Assembly (NCBI RefSeq): GCF_024346135.1
Contig: NZ_JAGQCJ010000003.1
Coordinates: 62,001-126,000 of the forward strand
Direction of reading: 5' to 3'
DNA: 64,000 bases
Origin: Cyanobium sp. CH-040
Lineage (GTDB): Bacteria; Cyanobacteriota; Cyanobacteriia; PCC-6307; Cyanobiaceae
Under the pieces are notes generated by a model. It saw nothing but the letters and a program-made list of their open reading frames with translations, did no database searches and had not been told where the DNA came from. Positions 1 through 8,605 of this stretch are shown here, piece by piece (position 1 is the stretch's first letter; each line of letters begins with the position of its first letter). The position numbers and the translations under genes were made by a program.

Positions 1-365
1 TGGTCGATCGAGATCGCCGGCGACAGCCCCTCGATCGCATCCACGTCGGGCTTGTCCACCTGGCCCAGAAACTGGCGCGCGTAGGCCGAGAGGCTCTCGA
101 CGTAGCGGCGCTGGCCCTCGGCGAAGATCGTGTCGAAGGCCAGCGAGCTCTTGCCGCTGCCGCTCACGCCGGTGAACACCACCAGGCGGTTGCGCGGGAT
201 CGTGAGATCGACGTTCTTGAGGTTGTGCTGGCGGGCGCCCCGCACCCGGATCACGTCCTCCAGGGAGCCGCCGTTGAGGGTGCGCAGCGCCGCCATCTCC
301 TGGGCCTGCGCATCGCCTGAAGTCCGCCGCCCCCGGGCAGGCGCTGAGCTCTTGGCAGGGGGCAT
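1..365 (-). CDS. uvrA: Excinuclease ABC subunit A, N-terminal part (cut by window edge)
   Basis: DNA-damage recognition ATPase of UvrABC nucleotide excision repair in the cytoplasm. Only the first ~120 codons are inside the window; the gene runs off the left edge. Visible are the UvrA opening [18 protein letters not shown], a Walker A loop [15 protein letters not shown], and the signature region [13 protein letters not shown] followed by [15 protein letters not shown]. Two in-frame ATG starts exist, at 365 and at 296. The family usually has a short divergent leader before DVIRVRGA, so either is possible; the longer one is listed. Family assignment is certain from these motifs. Confidence 0.95.
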   Translation of the reverse strand, partial: MPPAKSSAPARGRRTSGDAQAQEMAALRTLNGGSLEDVIRVRGARQHNLKNVDLTIPRNRLVVFTGVSGSGKSSLAFDTIFAEGQRRYVESLSAYARQFLGQVDKPDVDAIEGLSPAISID

Positions 366-474
366 GGGGCGGCCTGCGGAACGGGCAAGTCTAGAAGCGG
401 TGGTCGGTGGGAGAGAGCCGAGCCTGGGCGATGACGTCGCCCTGGTTCCGACCTAGGCATGGTGCTGGCGATCG

Positions 475-1371
475 ATGCAGCTGACGATGGCTTCGGGGCT
501 GAAGATCCACCCGCTCGGCCGCAGCGACATCCCGCTGGTGACGGCCTGGGCCCGGGCGGAGAACTTCGCGCCGGGGGCGGGCGACGTGGCCATCTACCGG
601 CACACCGACCGCCAGGGACTGTGGGTGGGCCGCCTGGGCCAGGAGCCGGTGGGGTGCATCGCCGGCGTCCGCTACAACGCCGCCTACGGCTTCCTGGGCC
701 TGTTCCTGGTGAAGCCCGAGCACCGCGGCCGCGGCTACGGCCTACAGCTCTGGCGGCATGCCCTCGAGCACCTGGCCGACCTGGCCTGCATCGGCCTCGA
801 GGCGGCGCCGGAGCGGGTGGACGACTACGCGGGCTGGGGGTTCGAGCCGGCCACCACCACCACCCGCTGGCAGCTGATCAGCGATGGCCGTGCCGGCGGC
901 GACACCGCACCAGTGCTGCACGGGCCGGCCCGGCTGCTGCAGGGGGCGGCGGTGCCGGCACCGGCGGTGCAGGCCTACGACGCCCAGCGCGAACCGAGCC
1001 CCCGGCCCCATTTCCTGGCCGACTGGCTGACCCATCCAGCCGGAACGGTGCTGGCCCTGGTGGACGGGAGCGGGCAGTGCCGCGGCTTCGGCCGGATCCG
1101 TCCCTGTCTGCTGCGGGGCGGTGAGGGCTGGCGCATCGGCCCGCTGCTGGCGGACAGCCCCGGCCTGGCCAGGCAGCTGCTCACAGGGCTGATCCGGCGC
1201 CATCCAGGGGTGGTGCTGATCGATGCCCCGGCGGGCAATCCCCACGCCGCGACCCTGCTGGAGGACCTGGGCTTCCGGCCGCTCTCGCGCACCCTGCGCA
1301 TGTACCGCGGCAGCGCTCCGGCGGTGCCCCTTACCGACGTCTACGGGCTGGCCTGCCTGGAGCTGGGCTGA
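475..1371 (+). CDS. GNAT-family N-acetyltransferase, two-domain
   Basis: Probable acetyl-CoA-dependent N-acetyltransferase; substrate unknown. The 298-residue protein has an N-terminal GNAT fold. The acetyl-CoA pyrophosphate-binding loop is EHRGRGYGLQLWRHALEHL (an R/Q-x-x-G-x-G type motif) near residues 82-100, and the bifunctional look of the family is completed by a second, weaker GNAT-like half from about residue 165, ending in ATLLEDLGFRPLSRTLRMYRG. An alternative ATG lies four codons in, at 487. Divergent from uvrA. The family is clear from the motif; the substrate cannot be read from the sequence. Confidence 0.8.
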   Translation: MQLTMASGLKIHPLGRSDIPLVTAWARAENFAPGAGDVAIYRHTDRQGLWVGRLGQEPVGCIAGVRYNAAYGFLGLFLVKPEHRGRGYGLQLWRHALEHLADLACIGLEAAPERVDDYAGWGFEPATTTTRWQLISDGRAGGDTAPVLHGPARLLQGAAVPAPAVQAYDAQREPSPRPHFLADWLTHPAGTVLALVDGSGQCRGFGRIRPCLLRGGEGWRIGPLLADSPGLARQLLTGLIRRHPGVVLIDAPAGNPHAATLLEDLGFRPLSRTLRMYRGSAPAVPLTDVYGLACLELG

Positions 1372-1501
1372 GCCGGCGCGGCGTCTCTGCCGGGACGGGG
1401 GAGGTAGGAACACTCATTCGCCCGCGGCGGTGCCGTGGAACACGGTTTCGCCGGGACGACAGCCGCAGGATCGACGTTCCGGCCCCTCGCCCGATCCCGT
1501 C

Positions 1502-1936
1502 ATGACGCGCCGGCAGCCTTCCATCCCGGACGCGACCTCCCCGGACGCGACGTCCGAGCGCTCCAGCCATCCCGCCTACGGCTACCGCAACGCCAGGGAC
1601 GTGATGGTGGTGCTGCGCTGCAGCGGCCCGGAACAGTTCTTCCTGGAGCGGGTGGTGTTCCCCTTCGAACTGCTCACCTTCCATGCCCCGCCCGACGGCG
1701 AGGTCCGCATCCATGGCGCCACCGGCAGCGGCTGGGAACTGCTCGAGGAGGTGTGCCTGGAGGATCTGCAGCTGGAGCCGGTGCCGGTTGCCCGCCACCC
1801 CCTGGAGCAGGTGGGCATGCGTCACCTGCTCAACGATCTGCAGCAGCGCTACGCCTGCGATCCCAGCGAGGAGAACCGTGCCCGGCTGGTGCAGCAGGAA
1901 CAGCTCCTGCGCCGCTGGCTGCCGGGGCAGGCCTGA
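1502..1936 (+). CDS. DUF1830 family protein
   Basis: A 144-residue cyanobacterial protein of unknown function. After a disordered, Ser/Asp-rich N-terminus (about 24 residues) comes a segment resembling DUF1830: YGYRNARDVMVVLRC, then FFLERVVFPFELLTF and EVRIHG. The C-terminal third is helical and charged. The ATG at 1502 is chosen because the same frame upstream lies inside the preceding gene's tail and looks non-coding. The stop (1934-1936) abuts the convergent rhodanese gene with no spacer. The DUF1830 assignment is from memory of the family pattern. Confidence 0.72.
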   Translation: MTRRQPSIPDATSPDATSERSSHPAYGYRNARDVMVVLRCSGPEQFFLERVVFPFELLTFHAPPDGEVRIHGATGSGWELLEEVCLEDLQLEPVPVARHPLEQVGMRHLLNDLQQRYACDPSEENRARLVQQEQLLRRWLPGQA

Positions 1937-2560
1937 TCAGCGCTCCAGCACGGGCTCGTAGCCGCGGGGCAGCAGGTTCCAGTCGGCGCCGTACACGTGC
2001 ACCCGCCGGGTGGATCGGCCGCCGGCCTCGAAGGGCTGACCGGCATGGGCCCAGGCCAGAACGCTGCCAGCCAGGTTGCGGGCCGCGAAGCCCTGGTCGA
2101 TCAACTCCTGGGCGTAGAGACCGCTGCGCAGGCCAATGGTGCAGTAGGGCACGATCAGATGGTCGCGGTAGCGCTCCCGGTCGCGCTCGAAGGCCTGGCG
2201 GCTGATTGCCCCGGGCAGCATCGACACCGCCTGCTCATGGGCGTCGCGCACATCCACCAGCAGCCGCTGGCGTCCGGAGCCGGCGGGCCGCCCGGCGCTG
2301 AGCCAGTCAGCCACGCTGATGTCCGGCACGGCGGGGAACAGGCGCCGGCGGAAGGCGGCGTAGCGGCGCTCCACCTCAGCGGCCAGCTGCTGATCGGAGG
2401 CCTGCCGCGGCAGCCGGGGACCACAGCCCACCACCGCCACCAGGGCCAGGGCGATGGCGGCGGAGCGCAGCAGCGCCTTGGCGGCAGGGAGAAGGCGACG
2501 TTCTCCACCGGCCAGACAGGCGTTCGTGGGCCCCGTCACGTGAACAACCGGGGAGGTCAT
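1937..2560 (-). CDS. Rhodanese-like domain protein, probable lipoprotein
   Basis: A 207-residue protein with one rhodanese domain (about residues 75-180): RQRLLVDVRDAHEQAVSMLPGA is the first half and YCTIGLRSG is the active-site loop with the catalytic Cys, so sulfur transfer is plausible. A hydrophobic stretch ending VAVVGC fits a lipobox, suggesting export and lipid anchoring. The ATG at 2560 gives an unusually long n-region (about 30 residues), so a start further in is possible. Immediately convergent with the DUF1830 gene. Domain assignment is strong; the sulfur acceptor is unknown. Confidence 0.8.
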   Translation of the reverse strand: MTSPVVHVTGPTNACLAGGERRLLPAAKALLRSAAIALALVAVVGCGPRLPRQASDQQLAAEVERRYAAFRRRLFPAVPDISVADWLSAGRPAGSGRQRLLVDVRDAHEQAVSMLPGAISRQAFERDRERYRDHLIVPYCTIGLRSGLYAQELIDQGFAARNLAGSVLAWAHAGQPFEAGGRSTRRVHVYGADWNLLPRGYEPVLER

Positions 2561-2633
2561 GGCTCGTCAGTCACCAGCTGGTTCCATGCTTATGGCACAA
2601 GGCCTGTCGGCCTGCTTGTGGCACGCTTCGCCG

Positions 2634-3275
2634 ATGAGCGCGCATCCTGAGGCCGGACCGTCGGCTCCCGGGCGCTGGGACCAGCGCTACCGCGAGGGCG
2701 GCGACGGCTGGGAACTGGGCCAGCCCGCTCCGCCCCTGGCCGCATTCCTGCGCCACGATCCCCGCGCTCCCGAACCTGGAGGCCCGGTGCTGGTGCCCGG
2801 CTGCGGCCGCGGCCATGAGGCTGCCCTGCTGGCCGAGCTGGGCTTCTCCGTGCTGGGCCTGGATTTCAGCGGCGAGGCCCTGCGCGAAGCGCGCCGGCTG
2901 CACGGCCCCGACCGCCCCGGCCTGCGCTGGCTGCAGGCCGACCTGTTCGACCGGGCGGCACTGGAGGCCGCCGGACTGGGGCCCGGCAGCCTGGCGGGCG
3001 TGCTGGAGCACACCTGCTTCTGCGCCATCGATCCTCCGCTGCGCAGCGCCTACAGGGCCACGGTGGTGCACCTGCTGCGGCCGGGTGGCTGGCTGCTGGG
3101 TCTGTTCTGGTGCCACGGCCGGGCCAGCGGCCCCCCCTGGGGCAGTGATCCCCGGGAGCTCGCTCAGCTGTGGCGGCAGGCCGGATTGGAGGAGGAACTC
3201 TGGGAGCCGGCCCGAGGCTCCATCGCCGGGCGGGGTGACGAATGGCTGGGCCTCTGGCGTCAGCCGGCCTGCTGA
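2634..3275 (+). CDS. TPMT-family SAM-dependent methyltransferase
   Basis: A 213-residue class I methyltransferase of the thiopurine S-methyltransferase type. Seen: WDQRYREGGDGWELGQPAPPL at the N-terminus, typical of TPMT; SAM-binding motif I VLVPGCGRGHEAALLAELG; and FCAIDPPLRSAYRATVVHLLRPGGWLLGLFW around the post-motif strand. Bacterial relatives methylate sulfur, selenium or tellurium compounds or small halides, but the substrate here is unknown. The ATG at 2634 was preferred because TPMT proteins begin close to the WDxRY segment. It overlaps the convergent DUF3365 gene by 16 bp. Confidence 0.85.
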   Translation: MSAHPEAGPSAPGRWDQRYREGGDGWELGQPAPPLAAFLRHDPRAPEPGGPVLVPGCGRGHEAALLAELGFSVLGLDFSGEALREARRLHGPDRPGLRWLQADLFDRAALEAAGLGPGSLAGVLEHTCFCAIDPPLRSAYRATVVHLLRPGGWLLGLFWCHGRASGPPWGSDPRELAQLWRQAGLEEELWEPARGSIAGRGDEWLGLWRQPAC

Positions 3276-3916
3276 AGGGCCTCCTGCAGCTCGGGGATGA
3301 ACACGGCGTACATGCCGCGCAGGTCGCCGGGCTTGAAATCGAAGGCCCTGTCGTCGGCGTAGCGCTCCTTCACGAAGGCGGGCCGGCTCTCCCTGCTGCC
3401 GTGGCAGGCCAGACAGCTGGCCTGCACGTCGATGCGGCGGTAATAGTTCACGCCGGCGCCCTGATCGGCCGTGGCCGGTTCCCACAGCCCGGTGACCTCG
3501 GGATGGCGGCTGAACAGATCGATCACGCCGGTTTCCTGGGCACCGGCAGGGGCATGGTCGGGGTTGCGGTATCGGCTGGCCACCTGGCGCACGGTCCAGC
3601 CGTTCTCCCGGCCGATGGCCACGGCCCGCTGGCCCACGGGCCTGCACACCTGGCGCATGGTGTCCAGCGTGGGCTCCTCGCTGCTGCCCTCGAGGGTGGA
3701 GGCCAGGGAGATGCGCAGGCGGTCGAGCTGCTCCATCTGATCCACCGCGCGGGCCAGGGTGGCGGGATCCACCGGGGCTTCGCCGGCGGCGGCCCTGGCC
3801 GGCGCGGGCTGCCAGACCAGCAGCAGCACCCCCAGCAGGCCGCCCAGGAGCAGGGCGGCCAGGCGACGGGAGCGGGACGGGCGGGCGGGGTGGACGCAGG
3901 AGAGCGGAGCGGTCAT
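3260..3916 (-). CDS. DUF3365 / Tll0287-like c-type heme protein, exported
   Basis: A 218-residue protein with an N-terminal signal segment (about residues 16-43, ending APARAAAG) and one covalent heme motif CLACH (Cys168, Cys171, His172). A lone Cys91 in TMRQVCRPVGQ sits where the DUF3365 family has its conserved Cys. The crystal structure of Tll0287 (Thermosynechococcus) showed a PAS-like fold with Cys/His axial heme ligation, so Cys91 and His172 are the likely ligands (inference). Probably located in the thylakoid lumen or periplasm. It lies 135 bp downstream of psbA on the same strand and may be co-transcribed. The family is reported to accumulate in cells expressing the D1' isoform. The ATG at 3916 places the signal peptide correctly. 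Confidence 0.85.
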   Translation of the reverse strand: MTAPLSCVHPARPSRSRRLAALLLGGLLGVLLLVWQPAPARAAAGEAPVDPATLARAVDQMEQLDRLRISLASTLEGSSEEPTLDTMRQVCRPVGQRAVAIGRENGWTVRQVASRYRNPDHAPAGAQETGVIDLFSRHPEVTGLWEPATADQGAGVNYYRRIDVQASCLACHGSRESRPAFVKERYADDRAFDFKPGDLRGMYAVFIPELQEALQQAG

Positions 3917-4051
3917 GGCAGGGCCGGGGGGTGGAGCGGGGCGGGGCGCTTCCTCAGGCTGGGGTGGAAACCGGGATGGAAACGATCGGGAAGAAGGGCC
4001 CGGATTCCTCCAGGCCCCGAAAGGCACGGCTGGGCGGGGGTCAAAGTCCCG

Positions 4052-5131
4052 CTAACCGATCGCCGGAGCACGCAGGGCCATGGGCTCGGACGGCACCGCC
4101 GCCAGGTCGAGGGGGAAGTTGTGCACGTTGCGCTCGTGCATCGCCTCGATGCCCAGGCCGGCCCGGTTGAGCACATCGGCCCAGGTGTCCACCACGCGGC
4201 CCTGGTTGTCGAGGATCGAGTGGTTGAAGTTGAAGCCGTTGACGTTGAAGGAGAAGCTCACCACCGCCAGGGCGGCGAACCAGATGCCCACCACCGGCCA
4301 CGCGGCGAGGAAGAAGTGCAGGCTGCGGCTGTTGTTGAAGGAGGCGTACTGGAAGATCAGGCGACCGAAATAGCCGTGGGCGGCCACGATGTTGTAGGTC
4401 TCCTCCTCCTGGCCGAACTTGTAGCCGCGGTTCTGGCTCTCGGTTTCGGTGGTCTCCCGCACCAGCGAGCTGGTCACCAGTGAACCGTGCATGGCGGAGA
4501 ACAGGGCGCCGCCGAACACCCCGGCCACGCCGAGCATGTGAAAGGGGTGCATGAGCACGTTGTGCTCGGCCTGGAGCACGAGCATGAAGTTGAAGGTGCC
4601 GGAGATGCCCAGGGGCATGGGGTCGGAGAAGCTGCCCTGGCCGATGGCGTACACCAGCAGCACGGCGGTGGCGGCGGCGACCGGGGCGCTGTAGGCCACG
4701 GCGATCCAGGGACGCATGCCGAGGCGGTAGGAGAGCTCCCATTCCCGGCCCATGTAGGCATAGATGCCGATCAGGAAGTGGAAGACGATCAGCTGGTAGG
4801 GGCCTCCGTTGTAGAGCCATTCATCGAGGCTGCTGGCCTCCCAGATGGGATAGAAGTGCAGGCCGATGGCGTTGGAGCTGGGCACCACTGCCGCGGTGAT
4901 GATGTTGTTGCCGTAGAGCAGACTGCCGGTCACCGGTTCGCGGATGCCGTCGATGTCCACCGGCGGTGCGGCGATGAAGGCGATCACGAAGCAGATCGCG
5001 GCGGTGAGCAGGGTGGGGATCATCAGCACCCCGAACCAGCCGATGTAGAGGCGGTTTTCGGTGCTGGTGATCCAGTCCTTGAAGGACTCCCAGGGGTGGC
5101 TCCGCCTGGGAGCCAGGGACGTGGATGCCAT
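4052..5131 (-). CDS. psbA: Photosystem II D1 protein, low-oxygen D1'-type isoform
   Basis: The 359-residue D1 reaction-centre subunit aligns without gaps to canonical D1, so numbering is direct. Tyr161, Asp170, Glu189, His190, His198, His215, Ser264, His272, His332, Glu333, His337, Asp342 and Ala344 are all present. The redox-active Tyr, the Mn/Ca ligands, the iron and chlorophyll ligands and the C-terminal processing site are therefore intact, which argues against a rogue or chlorophyll-f-synthase D1. Ala80, Leu158 and Ala286 replace Gly, Phe and Thr, the triad known for the low-O2-induced D1' form. Glu130 is the high-light-type residue. Cys144Ala, Pro162Ala and Gly171Pro are further changes. 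The ATG at 5131 gives the standard length. Confidence 0.97.
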   Translation of the reverse strand: MASTSLAPRRSHPWESFKDWITSTENRLYIGWFGVLMIPTLLTAAICFVIAFIAAPPVDIDGIREPVTGSLLYGNNIITAAVVPSSNAIGLHFYPIWEASSLDEWLYNGGPYQLIVFHFLIGIYAYMGREWELSYRLGMRPWIAVAYSAPVAAATAVLLVYAIGQGSFSDPMPLGISGTFNFMLVLQAEHNVLMHPFHMLGVAGVFGGALFSAMHGSLVTSSLVRETTETESQNRGYKFGQEEETYNIVAAHGYFGRLIFQYASFNNSRSLHFFLAAWPVVGIWFAALAVVSFSFNVNGFNFNHSILDNQGRVVDTWADVLNRAGLGIEAMHERNVHNFPLDLAAVPSEPMALRAPAIG

Positions 5132-5189
5132 GGGGGATGAGAACGGATGGGGTGAAGGGAGGAGTGGAGCAGGAGTTCGACTCTGCTCA

Positions 5190-5223
5190 CATATAACGGT
5201 AGCATTGAACATCAATGGGTCAA
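5190..5223 (-). promoter_or_regulatory. Putative psbA promoter with palindromic operator
   Basis: On the minus strand a TTGACC hexamer (5223-5218) and a TTATAT hexamer (5196-5191) lie about 60 nt upstream of the psbA ATG. The 21-nt spacer is longer than the usual 17. A perfect 6-bp inverted repeat, CATTGA-N3-TCAATG (5203-5217), fills most of it and abuts the -35-like box. This resembles activator-dependent promoters with over-long spacers. Assignment rests on sequence appearance only. Confidence 0.4.
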
Positions 5224-5253
5224 GGCGCAGCCAGGATGGTCCCAGCCGCCGGG

Positions 5254-5748
5254 ATGGTCGCGATGGGTCGTTGGTCCCGCTCGGCCTGCCCACGGAGCCG
5301 CGCGCCGGCCGCTCCCGCCCTGCTGGCCCTGGCGCTGGCGACGGGGGTGGCGGTGGCGGCAGGGCTGGCACCGGCGCCGGTCCGGGCCGACCCCCGGGCG
5401 GCCATCGACGAGCAGACCGCCGCCTGTCTGGAGCAGGCCCTCGGCACGGCTGGGATGCTCGCCTGCCTGGCCGAGGGGGCCCTGGCCTGGGAGCGGGACC
5501 TGGAGCGCACGCTGTCGGCGCTGTCGCGCAGGCTGCCGCCAGAGGAGCGGGCGCTCCTGGAGACGTCGCAGCGGCACTGGCAGAGCTGGCGTGAGGCCCA
5601 GTTCCGCTGGCTTCAGGCGGCCTACGGGCTCCTGGACGGATCCCTCTACCGGGTGCTCCACGCCAGCGACCGGCTTGAGCTGGTGAGGGCCCGTGCCCGG
5701 GCGCTCGCCGACCTGCAGCGCCTGCTGGAGGAGGAGCGCACACAATGA
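5254..5748 (+). CDS. LprI-like (DUF1311) exported protein
   Basis: A small exported protein of about 164 residues. A signal segment ([17 protein letters not shown], ending near PVRADP) is followed by an LprI/DUF1311-like region: paired cysteines in [20 protein letters not shown], then [16 protein letters not shown] and [18 protein letters not shown], which matches the family's AQ-x-x-W-x-x-R-D pattern. LprI of Mycobacterium inhibits lysozyme, but function here is unknown. Several in-frame ATGs exist (5215, 5236, 5254, 5263). The first would overlap the psbA promoter palindrome, so 5254 is taken. No strong ribosome binding site decides the matter. Confidence 0.65.
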   Translation: MVAMGRWSRSACPRSRAPAAPALLALALATGVAVAAGLAPAPVRADPRAAIDEQTAACLEQALGTAGMLACLAEGALAWERDLERTLSALSRRLPPEERALLETSQRHWQSWREAQFRWLQAAYGLLDGSLYRVLHASDRLELVRARARALADLQRLLEEERTQ

Positions 5749-5808
5749 CGAGGCGGGCCGGTTTCGGCTGCGGGCTCGCGGGCCCCCCGCTGCCAGATTG
5801 AGGGCGGA

Positions 5809-6609
5809 GTGAACAGCGGTCTGATGCTCTCCCGCGGGAGCCATGTCGTCACCGGTCTGGCCGCAGCGTTCCTGGGCCTGGCGATGCCGATCGGCCTCGG
5901 GTTCGCCGCGCCCGGGCTCCTCGGCAGGGTCCAGGCCCAGCAGCAGGCGACGCCCTTGACTGCCCGAGCGGTGCAGTTCCGCGCCAGCGCCCCCCTGCCG
6001 GGAACGATCCCGTTCGAGAAGAAGCCCCTGGGCCATGACACCGGCTTCGAGATCGTCTACCTGGTGCAGGGCCGCGACCTCACCGGCGTGAAGGAGGGCT
6101 CGCTGCAGCTCACCTCCCTGCGGGGCAGGGATGGCAGCGATCTCAGCCTCACCCGCACGGGCAACTCGCCGGTGCAGCTCGGACCCTTCCCCGAAGCCAC
6201 CGACGACGGCCTCCATCTGCTCTTCTCGGTGCAGTCCGGAGAGGACCTGTTCGGCCGGGTGGACGAACGCTCCCTGCGCGGATCGGTGGTGGTGTTCACC
6301 GGTTCCCGGCGCGAGAGCGGCGAGCTCAGCCTCACACCCGCCAGTCCGCCGCAGGCGCTGGGACCGTTTCAGGTGCAGCCGGCCGCGGGCGCCGCGCCCG
6401 CGGCAATGGGCGTGACGGTGACGGGCCCCCTGCCGGCGCTGATCAACGCGCTGCAGATCCGCGACGGCCGCGCCGTGACGGCGGAGCAGACCAGCTGGGA
6501 CGGCACCCAGAAGACCTTCCATTTCCCGACCGGCGGCGGCGCCTCCCAGCGCATTCGCCTCAACTACTGGACCGATCTGCAGGAGCGCACCGTCACGTTC
6601 GGACCCTGA
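5809..6609 (+). CDS. Exported hypothetical protein
   Basis: A 266-residue protein I do not recognise. It has an N-terminal hydrophobic segment ([20 protein letters not shown]) with a likely signal cleavage near VQAQQQA, then a beta-rich, Gly/Ser/Thr-containing body with repeated short strands and no cysteines in the mature part, suggesting a periplasmic or lumenal globular protein. The GTG at 5809 has a purine-rich GAGGGCGGA just before it; an ATG at 5824 is the alternative. It is in the same direction as the LprI-like gene with 60 bp between. Coding is supported by the signal peptide and by uninterrupted GC-rich codon use. Confidence 0.65.
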   Translation: MNSGLMLSRGSHVVTGLAAAFLGLAMPIGLGFAAPGLLGRVQAQQQATPLTARAVQFRASAPLPGTIPFEKKPLGHDTGFEIVYLVQGRDLTGVKEGSLQLTSLRGRDGSDLSLTRTGNSPVQLGPFPEATDDGLHLLFSVQSGEDLFGRVDERSLRGSVVVFTGSRRESGELSLTPASPPQALGPFQVQPAAGAAPAAMGVTVTGPLPALINALQIRDGRAVTAEQTSWDGTQKTFHFPTGGGASQRIRLNYWTDLQERTVTFGP

Positions 6610-6619
6610 GGGCTGCCCC

Positions 6620-7423
6620 TCAGTCCGCCGGCAGCACCTGGCGGTAGCCGTTGGCGCTGCACACCCGCAGCGGCGTGGCAAACAGGTCGCTCAGGGGGCC
6701 GTCCCGCAGCAGCTCCTCCACCGGCCCGTCACCGACCACCCGGCCCGCGCGCAGCAGCACGGCGCGGCGGATCTCCGGGATGATCGCCTCGATCTGGTGG
6801 GTCACCAGCAGCAGGGTGGTGCCCCCCCGCGCCAGCTCCCGCAGCAGACCCAGCAGCTGGTGCCGGGCCCGCAGATCGAGGCCGTTGGTGGGCTCATCGA
6901 GCACCAGCACCTCCGGTTGGTGCACCAGGGCCCGGGCCAGCAGCAGCCGGCGGCGCTGACCGTCGGAGAGCTGGCCGAAGGGCCGCCCGGCCAGCTCCGC
7001 CAACCCCAGCTGCTCCATCAGCTCCGCCACCCGCGCCGCCATGGCGGCCGTGGGCTGCTGGCTGCGGCCGATGCCCACCGAGCCGAAGAAGCCCGAGAGC
7101 ACCACATCGGCGGCCCTCACCTGGGGCCGGTAGTGGGCCTGCAGATCCGGCGACACCAGGCCGATGCGGCCGCGCAGCTCCCAGAGGTTCACCGAGGTGC
7201 TGCCGAAGATCCGCAGCCACGAGCCCGGCTTCACCACCGGATAGAGCTCGCGGCCGAGCAGCTTCACCAGCGAACTCTTGCCCGAGCCGTTGGGACCCAG
7301 GATCACGGTGTGCTCGCCCCGATGCAGGCGCAGGCAGAGGTCGGTGAACACCGGCCGGGGCCCGAGCCAGGCCTCCACGGCCTGCAGCTCGAGGTAGGGA
7401 GTGGGGTCGGCGGACGTCGGCAT
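6620..7423 (-). CDS. ABC transporter ATP-binding protein (ModF/YlmA-like)
   Basis: A 267-residue stand-alone ABC ATPase. Walker A is GPNGSGKS (residues 43-50), the signature is LSDGQ (152-156), Walker B is VLVLDEP (172-178), and the switch His is in LLLVTHQ. The segment between Walker A and the signature (ELRGRIGLVSPDLQAHY) resembles ModF/YlmA-type ATPases, which often lack an adjacent permease. No permease or binding protein is next to it here, so the substrate is unknown. The ATG at 7423 starts the family-typical EL-Q-AVEAWLG strand soon after. Confidence 0.85.
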   Translation of the reverse strand: MPTSADPTPYLELQAVEAWLGPRPVFTDLCLRLHRGEHTVILGPNGSGKSSLVKLLGRELYPVVKPGSWLRIFGSTSVNLWELRGRIGLVSPDLQAHYRPQVRAADVVLSGFFGSVGIGRSQQPTAAMAARVAELMEQLGLAELAGRPFGQLSDGQRRRLLLARALVHQPEVLVLDEPTNGLDLRARHQLLGLLRELARGGTTLLLVTHQIEAIIPEIRRAVLLRAGRVVGDGPVEELLRDGPLSDLFATPLRVCSANGYRQVLPAD

Positions 7424-7475
7424 GGCAGGCACCGTAGGGAGGGAGAGGAGCCGCGCCGCTGCGGGAGCCGGGGTC

Positions 7476-8303
7476 TCACGGCCGCTGGAAACGCCGCAGT
7501 TCCCAGGCCTCCAGCCGCTGATCGGCGCCGAAGCGCAGGCTGATCTGGTGGAAGCGGTCGGCCTCGAGGCGGCAACCCACCTGCAGCACGAAGGCACCGG
7601 CCGGCAGCTCCTCGGGCACGGAACACACCAGGCCGTCGGCAAAGCCGGCAGTGCCGGCGTGCAGGGCGAAGTCGGCAGCGCGGAAGGCCCCACAGGGCTC
7701 CGCCGGCGGGGCTTCGGCGGGCGGGCGGTGGGGCTCGAGCCGCTCCATGCGCCCCGGCCAGCCCTCCTGCTCCGCCAGCAGGGCGCGCCAGTCCCTGACG
7801 GCTGGTCGCGCCGGGTCCCCGGGGCTCGTGAGGGTGCAGCGGAAGGCCACCGCCGCCACGGCGTCGAGCCTCCAGCACAGCCCCTCGCCGGTGTCCAGCG
7901 GGGCGTAGAGCAGCACCAGCATGGAGCGCGAGCGGCGGTGAAAGAGGTTCACCTCATGGCCGAAGCGCGGCTGGGCCGGATCCACCGCCAGGCTCGACTG
8001 GCCGCCGGCCCCGGGGAACTGCCAGCACAGGCCGCCGCGGTTGTAGGTGGCCCGGGAGAGCGGCAGCCGGCGCTGGCCGCCGGGGGCCAGCAGCAGTCCA
8101 CGGCCATCCCAGAGGCCGTTGTCGTCGTCGCTGAAGCTGATGGCGTAGCAGGTGTCATCGATCGTGCGGCTGGGCCGCTCCAGATCGAGCGGCGCGGCAC
8201 CGGCCGCACTGTCCTGCGGGCGCAGGTACCAGTGGCTGGTGCCGCACCAGCGGCCCTCGAAATTGCGGCGGTTGAGCGCCCACTGGCGGTCGTGACCCGT
8301 CAT
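7476..8303 (-). CDS. DUF3598-like cyanobacterial protein
   Basis: A 275-residue cytoplasmic protein without signal or membrane segments. The opening MTGHDRQWALNRRNFEGRWCG and the repeated Trp/Gly beta-strand pattern (WYLRP, YAISFSDDDNGLWDGRGLL) resemble the DUF3598 lipocalin-like proteins of cyanobacteria, which are distant relatives of CpcS/CpeS bilin lyases. That similarity is from memory and no bilin-lyase activity is claimed. It lies 52 bp upstream of the ABC ATPase on the same strand. The ATG at 8303 fits the family start. Confidence 0.6.
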   Translation of the reverse strand: MTGHDRQWALNRRNFEGRWCGTSHWYLRPQDSAAGAAPLDLERPSRTIDDTCYAISFSDDDNGLWDGRGLLLAPGGQRRLPLSRATYNRGGLCWQFPGAGGQSSLAVDPAQPRFGHEVNLFHRRSRSMLVLLYAPLDTGEGLCWRLDAVAAVAFRCTLTSPGDPARPAVRDWRALLAEQEGWPGRMERLEPHRPPAEAPPAEPCGAFRAADFALHAGTAGFADGLVCSVPEELPAGAFVLQVGCRLEADRFHQISLRFGADQRLEAWELRRFQRP

Positions 8304-8377
8304 GGCGGCAATGGGGGTGGACTCCCGGGCTGCTCCAGGCATGATCCCTCCGGAGAACCTGGCGCCAGAGAGGACGA

Positions 8378-8572
8378 ATGGGCACGGAGCTCTACCTGGC
8401 GCTGGTTATCCCGCTGGCGCTGCTGCTGCTAGCCACCTGGATGGTGGAGCGCAACCAGGGCCGCTGGCCGGTCTGGCTGGAGCGGCTCAGCCGGCGTCAG
8501 GCCCTGGTATGGAACACCGGCATCGGCCTGATCATCCTGCTGTCGCTGCTGCGGTTTCTCCTGGGGCGGTGA
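8378..8572 (+). CDS. Small two-helix membrane protein
   Basis: A 64-residue predicted inner or thylakoid membrane protein. Helix 1 is LYLALVIPLALLLLATWMV (residues 5-23), helix 2 is TGIGLIILLSLLRFLLG (47-63), and the loop between is basic (ERNQGRWPVWLERLSRRQ). Function is not known. It is divergent from the DUF3598-like gene and sits in a plausible 5' context. The two clean hydrophobic segments flanking a charged loop support real coding. Confidence 0.6.
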   Translation: MGTELYLALVIPLALLLLATWMVERNQGRWPVWLERLSRRQALVWNTGIGLIILLSLLRFLLGR

Positions 8573-8605
8573 CCCGCATCGCCGGGGCGCTTCGCTGGAC
8601 CCCGC

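Noticed and set aside
4052-5131. Possibility that the D1 gene encodes a rogue D1 or chlorophyll f synthase
   Set aside because: Tyr161, Asp170, Glu189, His332, Glu333, Asp342 and Ala344 are all present, whereas rogue forms lose Mn-cluster ligands.
5203-5217. Reading the psbA palindrome as an FNR or NtcA site
   Set aside because: FNR sites have TTGAT-N4-ATCAA and NtcA sites GTA-N8-TAC. The repeat here has a 3-nt centre and matches neither.
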